From: JAJTFA01 sp051715425
GTDB lineage: Bacteria; Bacteroidota; Bacteroidia; UKL13-3
Length of the DNA: 64,000 nt
NCBI GenBank assembly: GCA_051715425.1
Contig: JBPXJS010000039.1
Span: forward strand, 151,918-215,917
Direction of reading: 5' to 3'
The notes under the pieces are model-generated. The model did no database searches. It was not told the origin of the DNA and saw nothing but the letters and a program-made list of their open reading frames with translations. This document shows positions 18,125 through 26,866 of this stretch, in pieces. How positions within the stretch are numbered: the stretch's first letter is position 1; each line of letters opens with the position of its first letter. The position numbers were made by a program, and so were the translations under genes.

Positions 18125-18653
18125 TCCAGATGGTGTAGAGTTTTGTGTCGATGTAGCTCCCATTTTTTTTATAGTATTTAAGAAGGTTTGCTTCCAATGT
18201 GTACCCACACTTTTGAAGCACCTTTTGGCTTGCAATATTATGTATAAAAACCGGAGCAGAAATACGATTTAATTTAAATGTATGAAAAGCCCAGAGGGTA
18301 AAAGTTTTCAAACATTTAGTGATTATTCCCCGGCCATGATAAGCGGGCAGCAGGTAATAACCCACTTTCCCTCTGTGTTCGCGGTGTTTATCGGTATGCA
18401 ACTCCAGCCCCACGCTTCCAATCATTTTGTTGTGATTGCGGAGGCGGATGGCATAATTGAGGTGCAACTCGTATTTATTGTAAAGGTCTTTATTGAAGTT
18501 GAGAAACCAACGGGCATCTTCTTCGGTATATGGAAAAGGCAGGGTAAGCAGGTTATCAATAATAGCGGGATTATTGAGGCAAACGATAAGCTGAGGAATA
18601 TCTTCTTCTGTAAAAGGGCTTAGGTATATGTCGTCAGAAACGATTATTTCCAT
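18117..18653 (-). CDS. GNAT acetyltransferase, RimJ/RimL type
   Basis: 178 residues, one GNAT domain. The substrate-side start IYLSPFTEEDIPQLIVCLNN, the strand MIGSVGLELH, the acetyl-CoA-binding motif KVGYYLLPAYHGRGIITKCL and the end motif NIASQKVLQKCGYTLEANL are in the usual order. Such enzymes acetylate ribosomal proteins, amines or antibiotics; the substrate here is not known. The gene overlaps the T9SS cargo gene upstream by 10 bp and the carboxyltransferase downstream by 8 bp, so it is in an operon. Confidence 0.9.
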   Translation of the reverse strand: MEIIVSDDIYLSPFTEEDIPQLIVCLNNPAIIDNLLTLPFPYTEEDARWFLNFNKDLYNKYELHLNYAIRLRNHNKMIGSVGLELHTDKHREHRGKVGYYLLPAYHGRGIITKCLKTFTLWAFHTFKLNRISAPVFIHNIASQKVLQKCGYTLEANLLKYYKKNGSYIDTKLYTIWNE

Positions 18654-19465
18654 ATAAGCAGTTTTTCTGTGTATTGTTTTCCTGCACTATCAGAAATAAT
18701 CAGTTGATAGTAGCCATTAATAAAGGCAGATACATCAATTATTGCTGTAGTTATACCCCCAAATGCTGATTGTGAGACGAGTTTTCCGCAGATATCAGTA
18801 ATGGTAACAGATTGAATACCGGCAGTTGGTATAGAAAGTTGAACCTTGTAAGAGGCCGGATTAGGGTACAATTCAACTTTTTGGGCTTTACTAATAGGTA
18901 TTCCCACGTTCCATAAGCTGAACCGGATATAATCAATAAATAATATGGGTTTACCGGTAAACGGGGTTGTATGATCAGCCGTAAAAATGATGATACAGGT
19001 ATCAGGTTGTTGTGAAAGTGTTGGGAGGTTAAAATGGTATTGGTTCCACTTTACAGCAAGGGTATCAACACCTGAAAATATTGGTTTAATGGTATCGGTG
19101 TGGCTGTATAACAAAGTGCCGCTTTTATTGAATTTAATTGTGAAAAGGGCATACTGATTGAGAGTAGCCGGAAGATAAAAGGCATCAAACGAAAGACTTT
19201 TTGGTGAGGACGAATAGGCGAATGTATCGGTCACTATTCCTTTGGGATTGGCAACTGCTGAATCATTTTCCAAAACCATAAAGTAACTGCCATTTGTTGC
19301 ACTAAAGGGAATAGCCCCAATGAGCTTTAAGGCATGCGTTCCTGATTTGCCGCTGATGGTGGTCCAACCGGTGAGGCCATTGCTATCGGGTTCAAATGAT
19401 AAATTGCCCTGGCCGTGGGATGTGAGCCCCATCAAAAAAAGGATAAAAAAAGCTACAAAACGCAT
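18644..19465 (-). CDS. secreted protein with T9SS C-terminal sorting domain
   Basis: 273 residues from the ATG at 19465 (MRFVAFFILFLMGL); an upstream ATG would put 18 extra residues before the signal peptide. The signal peptide ends near LTSHGQG. The mature part is a beta-sandwich of about 165 residues that reads like a carbohydrate-binding or jelly-roll domain (FEPDSNGLTGWTTI). The last 75 residues are a type A T9SS sorting domain with VELYPNPASYKVQL, ITDICGKLV and the final YTEKLLIWK. It is expected to be exported across the outer membrane and have this domain removed. Its ligand is unknown. Confidence 0.88.
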   Translation of the reverse strand: MRFVAFFILFLMGLTSHGQGNLSFEPDSNGLTGWTTISGKSGTHALKLIGAIPFSATNGSYFMVLENDSAVANPKGIVTDTFAYSSSPKSLSFDAFYLPATLNQYALFTIKFNKSGTLLYSHTDTIKPIFSGVDTLAVKWNQYHFNLPTLSQQPDTCIIIFTADHTTPFTGKPILFIDYIRFSLWNVGIPISKAQKVELYPNPASYKVQLSIPTAGIQSVTITDICGKLVSQSAFGGITTAIIDVSAFINGYYQLIISDSAGKQYTEKLLIWK

Positions 19466-19643
19466 GCGTGCAAGATAATAAACGGAGATGAATAAATACC
19501 TAATATGGGAAGTACCCATGATGCGTAGTTTGTAATGGCTTAAATGAAAGGTTATAAGGCGTTTGTAATTTAGGCATAACTTATTTGATTAAAGTTTTAT
19601 AAACCCGTTTTTGTGTTTTAATTTGCTCCTTTAAATCATACAG

Positions 19644-20129
19644 GTGAATTCAGTTAAAGAAGAAGTAAAGCAGCAGTTTATAGCTTATCTTGAAAAGAAC
19701 CAGCAGCGCAAAACGCCTGAGCGGTTTCATATTCTTGATGAAATATACTCCAATAAAGAGCATTTTGATGTAGAAACCCTGTATGTGCATATGAAGAACC
19801 GGAATTACCGCGTTAGCCGTGCTACAGTTTATAATACACTGGATTTATTACTCGATGCCGGGCTTGTGGTGAAACATCAGTTTGGTAAAAATCTGGCTTT
19901 ATACGAAAAGGCATATGGTTTCAGGCAACACGATCACCTGATTTGTAACCAGTGCAACAAAATTCTGGAGTTTTGCGATCCGCGGATTCAGCAGATAAGA
20001 AGTACCATGGGAGATTTGTTGCAGTTTGAAGTAGAGAATCATTCTCTTCATTTGTTTGGTAAGCCAAAGGTTGATGAGAAGGGAAAATGCCTGACATGCA
20101 AAAAGGAAGTAAGGATAAATAAGGATTAA
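19644..20129 (+). CDS. Fur-family transcriptional regulator
   Basis: 161 residues from a GTG start. A winged-helix DNA-binding domain (about 15-80) contains NYRVSRATVYNTLDLLLDAGLV, followed by the dimerisation and metal domain with HDHLICNQC (H96, H98, C101, C104) and CLTCKK (C149, C152). The two CxxC pairs form the structural zinc site. The family senses iron, zinc, manganese or peroxide; which metal cannot be told. The ferritin gene at 49892 may be a target, but no Fur box was identified. It starts 179 bp from the divergent T9SS cargo gene and is followed 25 bp later by purA. Confidence 0.93.
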   Translation: MNSVKEEVKQQFIAYLEKNQQRKTPERFHILDEIYSNKEHFDVETLYVHMKNRNYRVSRATVYNTLDLLLDAGLVVKHQFGKNLALYEKAYGFRQHDHLICNQCNKILEFCDPRIQQIRSTMGDLLQFEVENHSLHLFGKPKVDEKGKCLTCKKEVRINKD

Positions 20130-20154
20130 TTGTTTTACAGAAAATATAAAAATA

Positions 20155-21420
20155 ATGATTGATGTTGTATTGGGTCTTCAGTGGGGAGACGAAGGAAAAG
20201 GAAAAATTGTAGATGTATTAACACCGCAATATGATGTGGTGGCGAGGTTTCAGGGGGGGCCAAATGCAGGCCACTCGCTTGAGTTTAATGGTCAAAAGCA
20301 CGTATTAAATACCATTCCTTCAGGAATTTTTCATGAGCACTGCATTAATATTATTGGCAACGGGGTGGTTATTGATCCGGTAACCCTTAAAAAGGAAATT
20401 GAAAAGATAAGTGCTTCAGGAGCCAATCCTAAAAAGAACCTCTATATTTCAGAAAAGGCGCATTTGATATTGCCTACACACCGCCTTGTTGATGCGGCAA
20501 GTGAAGCCAACAAAGGTGAACATAAAATAGGATCCACCCTAAGGGGAATAAGTCCAACTTACCAGGATAAGATTGGCAGAAGCGGCTTGAGAATTGGAGA
20601 TATTTTAAGTGCCAATTTTAAATCGAAATATGATTCGGTTGTGGCACATCACCGCACGTTGCTCGACAGGTTTAATTTTTCGTATAACCTGAGTGAGCAT
20701 GAGCCGGCATTTTTTGAAGCCATTGAGTTTTTAAAACAATTTCAGATTTTAAGTACAGAATATTTTATCAATAACCTGATATCAAAAGGTAAAAAAGTGC
20801 TTGCTGAAGGTGCCCAGGGAACCTTGCTTGATATTGACTTTGGAACATATCCTTTTGTTACCTCGTCAAACACTATTACTGGAGGCGCATGTTCCGGATT
20901 GGGCATAGCCCCTCAACAGATAAAGCGGGTGTATGGCATTTTTAAAGCATACTGTACCCGTGTTGGCAGCGGCCCTTTTCCAACAGAACTAAATAATGAT
21001 ATTGGGGAACAATTGCGTAAACAAGGGTTTGAATTTGGTGCCACCACAGGCAGACCACGCAGAACCGGCTGGCTCGATTTGCCTACTTTAAAATACTCGA
21101 TTATGCTTAATGGTGTAACGGATTTAATTTGCACCAAAAGTGATGTGCTGAGTGGTTTTGCAGAAGTGCCTGTTTGTGATGCTTATGATATAGGCGGTAG
21201 CCTGACTTCTGAAATACCTTTTAGTATGATGGATCAGGAGATTAAACCTAATTACAAAGTGTTTAAAGGCTGGAACGAAGATTTAACAGGTGTGAGAAAT
21301 TACAACGAGTTACCAGAAACTTTCCGCAATTACATGGATTATGTGGGTGAGCAGGTGGGGCAAAAAATGAGTGTAATTTCAGTTGGCCCTGACAGGGAGC
21401 AAACGATTATGGTTAGATAG
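20155..21420 (+). CDS. purA: adenylosuccinate synthase
   Basis: 421 residues. The GTP-binding loop GLQWGDEGKGKIVDVL is at 7-22 with catalytic D13, and the conserved His is in PNAGHSL. GIGPAYQDKIGRSGLR-type segment appears as GISPTYQDKIGRSGLR, and the GTP-binding signature near the C-terminus is TKSDVLSGFAEVPVC. It joins IMP and aspartate in the first committed step to AMP. It follows the Fur-family gene by 25 bp and converges with the SirB1-like gene. Confidence 0.97.
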   Translation: MIDVVLGLQWGDEGKGKIVDVLTPQYDVVARFQGGPNAGHSLEFNGQKHVLNTIPSGIFHEHCINIIGNGVVIDPVTLKKEIEKISASGANPKKNLYISEKAHLILPTHRLVDAASEANKGEHKIGSTLRGISPTYQDKIGRSGLRIGDILSANFKSKYDSVVAHHRTLLDRFNFSYNLSEHEPAFFEAIEFLKQFQILSTEYFINNLISKGKKVLAEGAQGTLLDIDFGTYPFVTSSNTITGGACSGLGIAPQQIKRVYGIFKAYCTRVGSGPFPTELNNDIGEQLRKQGFEFGATTGRPRRTGWLDLPTLKYSIMLNGVTDLICTKSDVLSGFAEVPVCDAYDIGGSLTSEIPFSMMDQEIKPNYKVFKGWNEDLTGVRNYNELPETFRNYMDYVGEQVGQKMSVISVGPDREQTIMVR

Positions 21421-21464
21421 TGTTGTTTTTATAACGCGGAGGATAACTCTTTCATTCAATAGTT

Positions 21465-22421
21465 CTACTCGTCATCCGGTTCATCATCTTCTCTCGTCAC
21501 ATCTTCAAAATGATCAAGTGCAGGTTCTCCTAATATGGATAGCATTTCATGGATCTCGGCTACCTTGGTGGGTTTGTTTTGCTTCTCGTAGGCAACTACC
21601 AGGTTACGTAGCACACGTTTAATAATTTCTATATTGTTGCAGGGGTCAAAATATTCCACACGGGGTTCAATCTGAATCTGCCTGAGGAATTGTTCGAGAT
21701 TGGCTCTTGAGAAAACGGAACCCTGATTAAAGGCATTGATATAAAAAAGCACTTTGCCGGCTGCAGGAGTGGTTTTATTGGTGGTGTTAAAATATTCTTC
21801 CTCATGCATATGCTGAGGTTCTTCCAGAAAGGCAAGTACAAAATGTTGTGGAAGGTTAACCCCGTAAACAGGGATATTTAAACGCTGTGCGATGAGCATA
21901 TACACCACAGCCAGCATGATGGGATTTCCACGTTTGCTTTCCAGCACCACATTGATAAAAGAGTTTTGCGGATCGTGGTAGTGATCGGTGTTTCCCTTAA
22001 ACCCATGTACATTATAAATGATCTGATTGATGATGCGCACTTTCTCAAAAGGGGAGAGATCGTAATGCATTTCGAGCCATATATCTAAACGGATCCGGTC
22101 TATTTCATTAATAATGCTTTGCTTATCCAGTTCAGGGTAACGGTAGCGTGCCACGATGTAAATGCCATCAAGCAAATCGGGATGATCGCCTTTGCTCCAG
22201 ATGCGCAAACTTTCCAACTGTTGCTTAAACTGAATACGGTGAATGATATTTTCAACCCTTTGCTGGTGTTCTAAATTGTTGATGAGGCTCCATTCACTCT
22301 CCAACATGGGAACCACATCACTGCCTAATGTAAGCAAGCGCTCTTCCACATGCTGCACCACTTCTGCATCATCGTCATCCAGCAATGCTACCAGAGATTT
22401 TACTTCATTCACATTAAGCAT
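21465..22421 (-). CDS. SirB1-like transglutaminase-related protein
   Basis: 318 residues. The central region has the Transglut_core2/SirB1 signature: YHDPQNSFINVVLESKRGNPIML (split here as DPQNSFINVVLESKRG and NPIMLAVVYMLIAQRLN), then VYGVNLPQHFVLAF. The catalytic Cys of true transglutaminases is not evident, so an enzymatic role is uncertain. The last 20 residues are very acidic (FEDVTREDDEPDDE). It starts 6 bp after the topA stop, so it is co-transcribed with topA. Confidence 0.8.
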   Translation of the reverse strand: MLNVNEVKSLVALLDDDDAEVVQHVEERLLTLGSDVVPMLESEWSLINNLEHQQRVENIIHRIQFKQQLESLRIWSKGDHPDLLDGIYIVARYRYPELDKQSIINEIDRIRLDIWLEMHYDLSPFEKVRIINQIIYNVHGFKGNTDHYHDPQNSFINVVLESKRGNPIMLAVVYMLIAQRLNIPVYGVNLPQHFVLAFLEEPQHMHEEEYFNTTNKTTPAAGKVLFYINAFNQGSVFSRANLEQFLRQIQIEPRVEYFDPCNNIEIIKRVLRNLVVAYEKQNKPTKVAEIHEMLSILGEPALDHFEDVTREDDEPDDE

Positions 22422-22427
22422 GGTAGG

Positions 22428-24833
22428 TTATTTCTTTTTCGCTTTTTTAGCGGCAGTTTTTTTAGCCGGAGCTTTTTTGGCAGCAGTTTTTGCCCCTTTA
22501 GCGGCAGTCTTTTTTTCTGCCGCAGGTTTGGTGCTTTTGGCTGATGCCGGTTTTTTATCCTTGCTAATTATATCGAGGCACTCCTCCAACGAAATTTTAT
22601 TGGCATCCGTTCCTTTAGGAAGTTTATAGTTGTTTTTACCTTGTGCCATATATGGTCCCCAGCGGCCATTAAGCAAACGCACAGTGTCTTCTCCTGCCAC
22701 CTCAAACTCTTTAATTAATTTGTTGGCCTCTACTTCCCGTTTATTTATAATAATCTCAATGGATTTTGCTTCATCCACACTCCAGGCATCATCGGGTTTT
22801 GGAATGGAGTAAAACTTATTATCGTGTATGATGTATGGGCCAAAACGTCCCACACTTGCTTTCATCGGGTTGCCTTCAAATTCACCAACCACACGTGGGA
22901 GTTTAAATAACTCGAGGGCTTCATCCAGCGTTATATTTTCAATTAATTGTCCTGGTCTTAGTTTTCCATACTGAGGTTTTTCATCTTCAGTACCTTCGCC
23001 CAATTGAACAAATGGTCCAAAGCGGCCAACTTTTGCATATACCGTTTTTCCCGTAGCAGGGTCGGCACCAAGGGTACGCTCTCCGCTTTGTCTTTCCGCA
23101 GTTTCTGTTGTTTTTTCTACATCCGCATGAAAGGGTTTGTAGAATTGTGCAATCATTTTATTCCATTGCAACTGTCCTTGAGCAATCTCATCAAACTCTT
23201 TTTCTACAGTTGCAGTAAAGTTGTAATCCATAATATTATCGAAGTGTTTCGATAAAAAATCGGTTACAATCATACCAATATCGTTAGGGAAAAGTTTAGA
23301 CTTTTCTGTACCATATTTTTCCGTTTTAATGGATTGAGAAACTTGTCCGTTACTTAAGGTGATGGTTTTGAACTGACGCTCTTTTCCTTCTCTGTCTTCG
23401 CGCACCACATAACCTCTTTTCTGAATAGTAGAAATAGTAGGAGCATAAGTAGAAGGACGGCCAATGCCAAGCTCTTCCAGTTTTTTTACCAGGCTCGCCT
23501 CCGTATATCGTGCAGCCGGTTTAGCATATCTTTCGGTTGCTTCCAGATCTTTCAGGTTAAGCACTTCGCCAACTTTAAGCGGAGGAAGCATGGTTGAACT
23601 TTCTTCATCCTGTTCCTCATCATTCGATTCCATATACACCTTTAGAAATCCTTCAAACTTTAGCACTTCACCGGTTGCAACCAACTCTTCTTTGGTGGTT
23701 GAAATGGTAATATTGGCTATTGTTCTCTCCAGTTGTGCATCGGCCATTTGAGAGGCTATGGCACGTTTCCAGATCAACTCATATAAACGTTGTTCCTGTT
23801 TGGTTCCTTCTACCGCAGTGTTTTCAAAGTAGGTAGGGCGTATGGCTTCGTGGGCTTCCTGTGCGCTGGCACTTTTGGTGGTGTATTTGCGCGTGTGCGA
23901 AAATTCTGCACCATATTGTTCTGTTACCTGTTTGCGTGCAGCACCAATGGCCAGATCCGATAAGTTAACCGAGTCGGTACGCATGTAGGTAATAAATCCC
24001 GATTCATAAAGTTTTTGAGCCACGCTCATGGTTTGGCTAACAGAGAAACCCAGTTTTCTGCTGGCTTCCTGCTGCAGGGTAGAAGTGGTAAATGGAGGAG
24101 CGGGCGATTTTTTTGCAGGCTTTACCTCCAGGTTATTAATGGTAAATGTGGCCCCGTTACAGATGTTTACAAATGCTTCGGCTTCCGTTTCTGTAGCAAA
24201 CCTTTTAGGTAACTCGGCATTCATTATTTTTCCGCCAACATTAAACTTTGCAGTTACCTTATAGCTAGATGTGGAATTAAAATTATTGATTTCACGTTCA
24301 CGTTCCACTATTAATCTTACCGCTACAGATTGTACGCGACCAGCAGAGAGGTTGCCTTTAATTTTTTTCCATAATACCGGAGATAATTCAAAACCCACTA
24401 AACGATCGAGAACACGCCTGGCCTGTTGCGCATCAACAAGATTCTTATCAATGGTGCGCGGATTTTCAATGGCTCGCAGAATGGCAGGTTTGGTAATTTC
24501 ATGGAAAACAATCCGCCTGGTATTTTTTGGATCAAGGTCCAGTACCTCACTGAGGTGCCACGATATGGCTTCTCCTTCACGGTCCTCATCGGAAGCGAGC
24601 CAGATGGTATCAGCCTGTTTGGAAAGCTTTTTAAGCTCTGCCACCACTGCCTTTTTATCATCGGATACTTCGTATGAAGGGGTAAAGTTGTTTTTTATAT
24701 CAATTGCCCCATCACCCTTAGCCAGATCACGGATATGTCCATAACATGACTTCACGGTAAACTCACTACCAAGGAATTTTTCAATGGTTTTTGCCTTAGC
24801 AGGCGACTCCACAATCACTAAATTTTTTGCCAT
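22428..24833 (-). CDS. topA: DNA topoisomerase I
   Basis: 801 residues, a type IA topoisomerase that relaxes negative supercoils. The TOPRIM domain begins VIVESPAKAKTIEKFLG (7-23) with the acidic DEDREGE at 82-88; the catalytic tyrosine is Y283 in GFITYMRTDSVNL. The C-terminal third has three repeats of the GRFGPF/GRWGPY type (VGRFGPFVQLGEG, VGRFGPYIIHDN, NGRWGPYMAQGKN) instead of zinc fingers. The end is a Lys/Ala/Pro tail of about 40 residues, histone-H1-like. An AGGAGAG sequence lies 7 nt before the ATG, which is unusually strong for this phylum. A long hairpin precedes it at 24858-24889. Confidence 0.97.
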   Translation of the reverse strand: MAKNLVIVESPAKAKTIEKFLGSEFTVKSCYGHIRDLAKGDGAIDIKNNFTPSYEVSDDKKAVVAELKKLSKQADTIWLASDEDREGEAISWHLSEVLDLDPKNTRRIVFHEITKPAILRAIENPRTIDKNLVDAQQARRVLDRLVGFELSPVLWKKIKGNLSAGRVQSVAVRLIVEREREINNFNSTSSYKVTAKFNVGGKIMNAELPKRFATETEAEAFVNICNGATFTINNLEVKPAKKSPAPPFTTSTLQQEASRKLGFSVSQTMSVAQKLYESGFITYMRTDSVNLSDLAIGAARKQVTEQYGAEFSHTRKYTTKSASAQEAHEAIRPTYFENTAVEGTKQEQRLYELIWKRAIASQMADAQLERTIANITISTTKEELVATGEVLKFEGFLKVYMESNDEEQDEESSTMLPPLKVGEVLNLKDLEATERYAKPAARYTEASLVKKLEELGIGRPSTYAPTISTIQKRGYVVREDREGKERQFKTITLSNGQVSQSIKTEKYGTEKSKLFPNDIGMIVTDFLSKHFDNIMDYNFTATVEKEFDEIAQGQLQWNKMIAQFYKPFHADVEKTTETAERQSGERTLGADPATGKTVYAKVGRFGPFVQLGEGTEDEKPQYGKLRPGQLIENITLDEALELFKLPRVVGEFEGNPMKASVGRFGPYIIHDNKFYSIPKPDDAWSVDEAKSIEIIINKREVEANKLIKEFEVAGEDTVRLLNGRWGPYMAQGKNNYKLPKGTDANKISLEECLDIISKDKKPASAKSTKPAAEKKTAAKGAKTAAKKAPAKKTAAKKAKKK

Positions 24834-24857
24834 AATTACACTCTCCTTATAAACGCC

Positions 24858-24889
24858 AAAGTTGATTCCCGGTAAAAAGAATCAACTTT
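24858..24889 (-). terminator. strong hairpin between the M43 protease gene and topA
   Basis: AAAGTTGATTC (24858-24868) and GAATCAACTTT (24879-24889) form a perfect 11-bp stem with a 10-nt loop. It lies 37 bp after the protease stop codon and 24 bp before the topA ATG. Only a short T-rich stretch follows on the minus strand (GGCGTTTAT), so it may be a terminator, a 5' leader element of topA or both. Confidence 0.6.
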
Positions 24890-24926
24890 AGCACCCATCT
24901 TTGGGTTCAAAAATGAAGGTAAAATC

Positions 24927-26765
24927 TTAATTAATCAACAGTTTATGTGTAAACCGCTGGTCTCCTGCCTCAAACTGAAGGTAATACAGACCACTCTGTA
25001 TGCCGCTTCGATCAATGTACAGTTCATTTTTACCTGCATGAATTGTCCCTGTATGAATTTTTTTAACCTCTTTTCCTAAAAGGTCTGTTATTGAAATATG
25101 AACATATTGCTGTTGTTTCAACTCAAATGAAATATTTGCATCAAGCGAAAAAGGGTTTGGTGCTAAACTGAAATTCACTTCCTCTTTTAAGCGGTCATTT
25201 AGTCCAGTAGATCCATTGAGTAAAGAAATATTATCTACATAAATATTGTTTCCTCTTCTGTTAAAGAATTCAAAACGAACGCGCACATTATTCATCAGGT
25301 GGAATTTCCACAAATTAATGGAAACCTTTTTCCATTCATTGCTGTTGGGCACAAATGAAGCTGTTTGCAAGCCTGAAGTGGCAAGTTTGCTTCCGCTTTC
25401 TCCAAAAATTTGTTCCTCCTTCATCCCAAAATTCCCGGAAACGTAAATGCATAATGAATCAAAATTGACAGAACTTTTTTGTGCATATGAATAATAAAAT
25501 TCTAGAAAAGGAGAACCAAGATTGGTTAGATTCATTTCCGGTGTTTGAAAACCATCGCGGGAGTTTAAAGCCGGTGTTGCATTATTAAAATTTAACATGG
25601 AAATGCTGCCATTGCTGGAAAAACCAGTACTTCCGTTATGTGCCCAGCCGGTGGTATTTGTAGTATTATTGGAGTTGTTGTTAAAGTTATTGTATCTGAA
25701 ACCTGATGTTACAGCGGGGTCGCCTGTTTCAAATGTAAAAGAAATAGGTGCAGCAAAAGCTGACGGTGTTACGGGAACATAGTTTCCCGAAGCATCAATA
25801 CCGGCATAAGTAATCACGTTGGTAAACAAAAAACTGCGGTATTGTTGAACAATACTTTGAACCCTTGATTTCTGCCCAGCGGTAAATAATTCCATACAGG
25901 TTCCGTCAGAGTAATCCATATAGTTTTCAATCTGATCGGGTAAATTGGGTGAATCATTGCTGCAGGAGTTTCTGCCTTTGTTGCAACCGCTGCTGGCAGA
26001 AGCAACCGGTGGGGTATCGCCAACACCATCACCTGATCCTGAGCAACCTCCCTGAAAAGTGTGGTACAGTCCCAACCAATGTCCAATTTCATGAGTTAAG
26101 GTTCTTCCTGCCTGATCATCATCTCCTGTTCCCACCACACCCACCTGATCGGCACGGATAACAATCCCATCAGTAGTAGGTTTACTTGCCCTGTCCCACG
26201 GAAACTGAGCGTATCCAAGTACTGTTCCACCGGAAACACCAATGGCCGCTATGGTATTCACTACCCAGATATTCAGGTATTTCTCACTATCCCAATAACT
26301 CAACGCCTTTACACTGTTGTTGGCTTCGTCTGTCAGTGTGCTGTATACTCTGTTTATTCCATCATGCTTATTTCCATTTGGATCATATTGGGCCAGGCGA
26401 AACTCAAACTCCATATCGGCAGCCAGCGGGTTTGTGGTAAGTCCGCCATTTGTGCCTGCCTTTTTTCTAAAATCCTCATTAAGAATACGGATCTGATCCA
26501 TTACCTGAGCCTGAGAAATGTTTTCAAACCCGTTTTTATGAATGATATGAAAAACAACAGGGATGTATCTTACTGCAGTTGCTTTGTTAAGAGAATTGGT
26601 GTTGCTTGTAGCATATGCATTGGCTTCCTGTTCATATTTCAGAAGTTCCGGATTTTGTTTAACGGCTTCGTGATGGTACTCATCTGTAGCGCATTTAATG
26701 GTGAGTTGTGCATTTGAGTTTAAGGCCAGAGATAAACCCAATGCTAAAAAAAGATTTTTAAACAT
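24927..26765 (-). CDS. secreted M43 (pappalysin-like) zinc metalloprotease with T9SS sorting domain
   Basis: 612 residues. Signal peptide 1-19 (LSLALNSNAQ). The catalytic domain has HEIGHWLGLYH (zinc ligands H225, H229 and H235, general base E226) and a Met-turn near 284 (YMDYSDGTC), as in the pregnancy-associated plasma protein A family. A beta-sandwich of about 170 residues follows (FNNNSNNTTN to SLLNGSTGL). The final 75 residues are a T9SS sorting domain with FSLAPNPFSLDANISF, ITDLLGKEVKKI and RFTHKLLIN. It is an extracellular protease, probably surface-attached or released. Confidence 0.93.
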   Translation of the reverse strand: MFKNLFLALGLSLALNSNAQLTIKCATDEYHHEAVKQNPELLKYEQEANAYATSNTNSLNKATAVRYIPVVFHIIHKNGFENISQAQVMDQIRILNEDFRKKAGTNGGLTTNPLAADMEFEFRLAQYDPNGNKHDGINRVYSTLTDEANNSVKALSYWDSEKYLNIWVVNTIAAIGVSGGTVLGYAQFPWDRASKPTTDGIVIRADQVGVVGTGDDDQAGRTLTHEIGHWLGLYHTFQGGCSGSGDGVGDTPPVASASSGCNKGRNSCSNDSPNLPDQIENYMDYSDGTCMELFTAGQKSRVQSIVQQYRSFLFTNVITYAGIDASGNYVPVTPSAFAAPISFTFETGDPAVTSGFRYNNFNNNSNNTTNTTGWAHNGSTGFSSNGSISMLNFNNATPALNSRDGFQTPEMNLTNLGSPFLEFYYSYAQKSSVNFDSLCIYVSGNFGMKEEQIFGESGSKLATSGLQTASFVPNSNEWKKVSINLWKFHLMNNVRVRFEFFNRRGNNIYVDNISLLNGSTGLNDRLKEEVNFSLAPNPFSLDANISFELKQQQYVHISITDLLGKEVKKIHTGTIHAGKNELYIDRSGIQSGLYYLQFEAGDQRFTHKLLIN

Positions 26766-26866
26766 TTAAATGAGTGATAATTATTGGTGTACAGTTTCGC
26801 AAGATATATAATAGAGACCGAAATGAAAAAAAGGGTTGTCAGTACAAAGGTTTATTGACCATTTGC

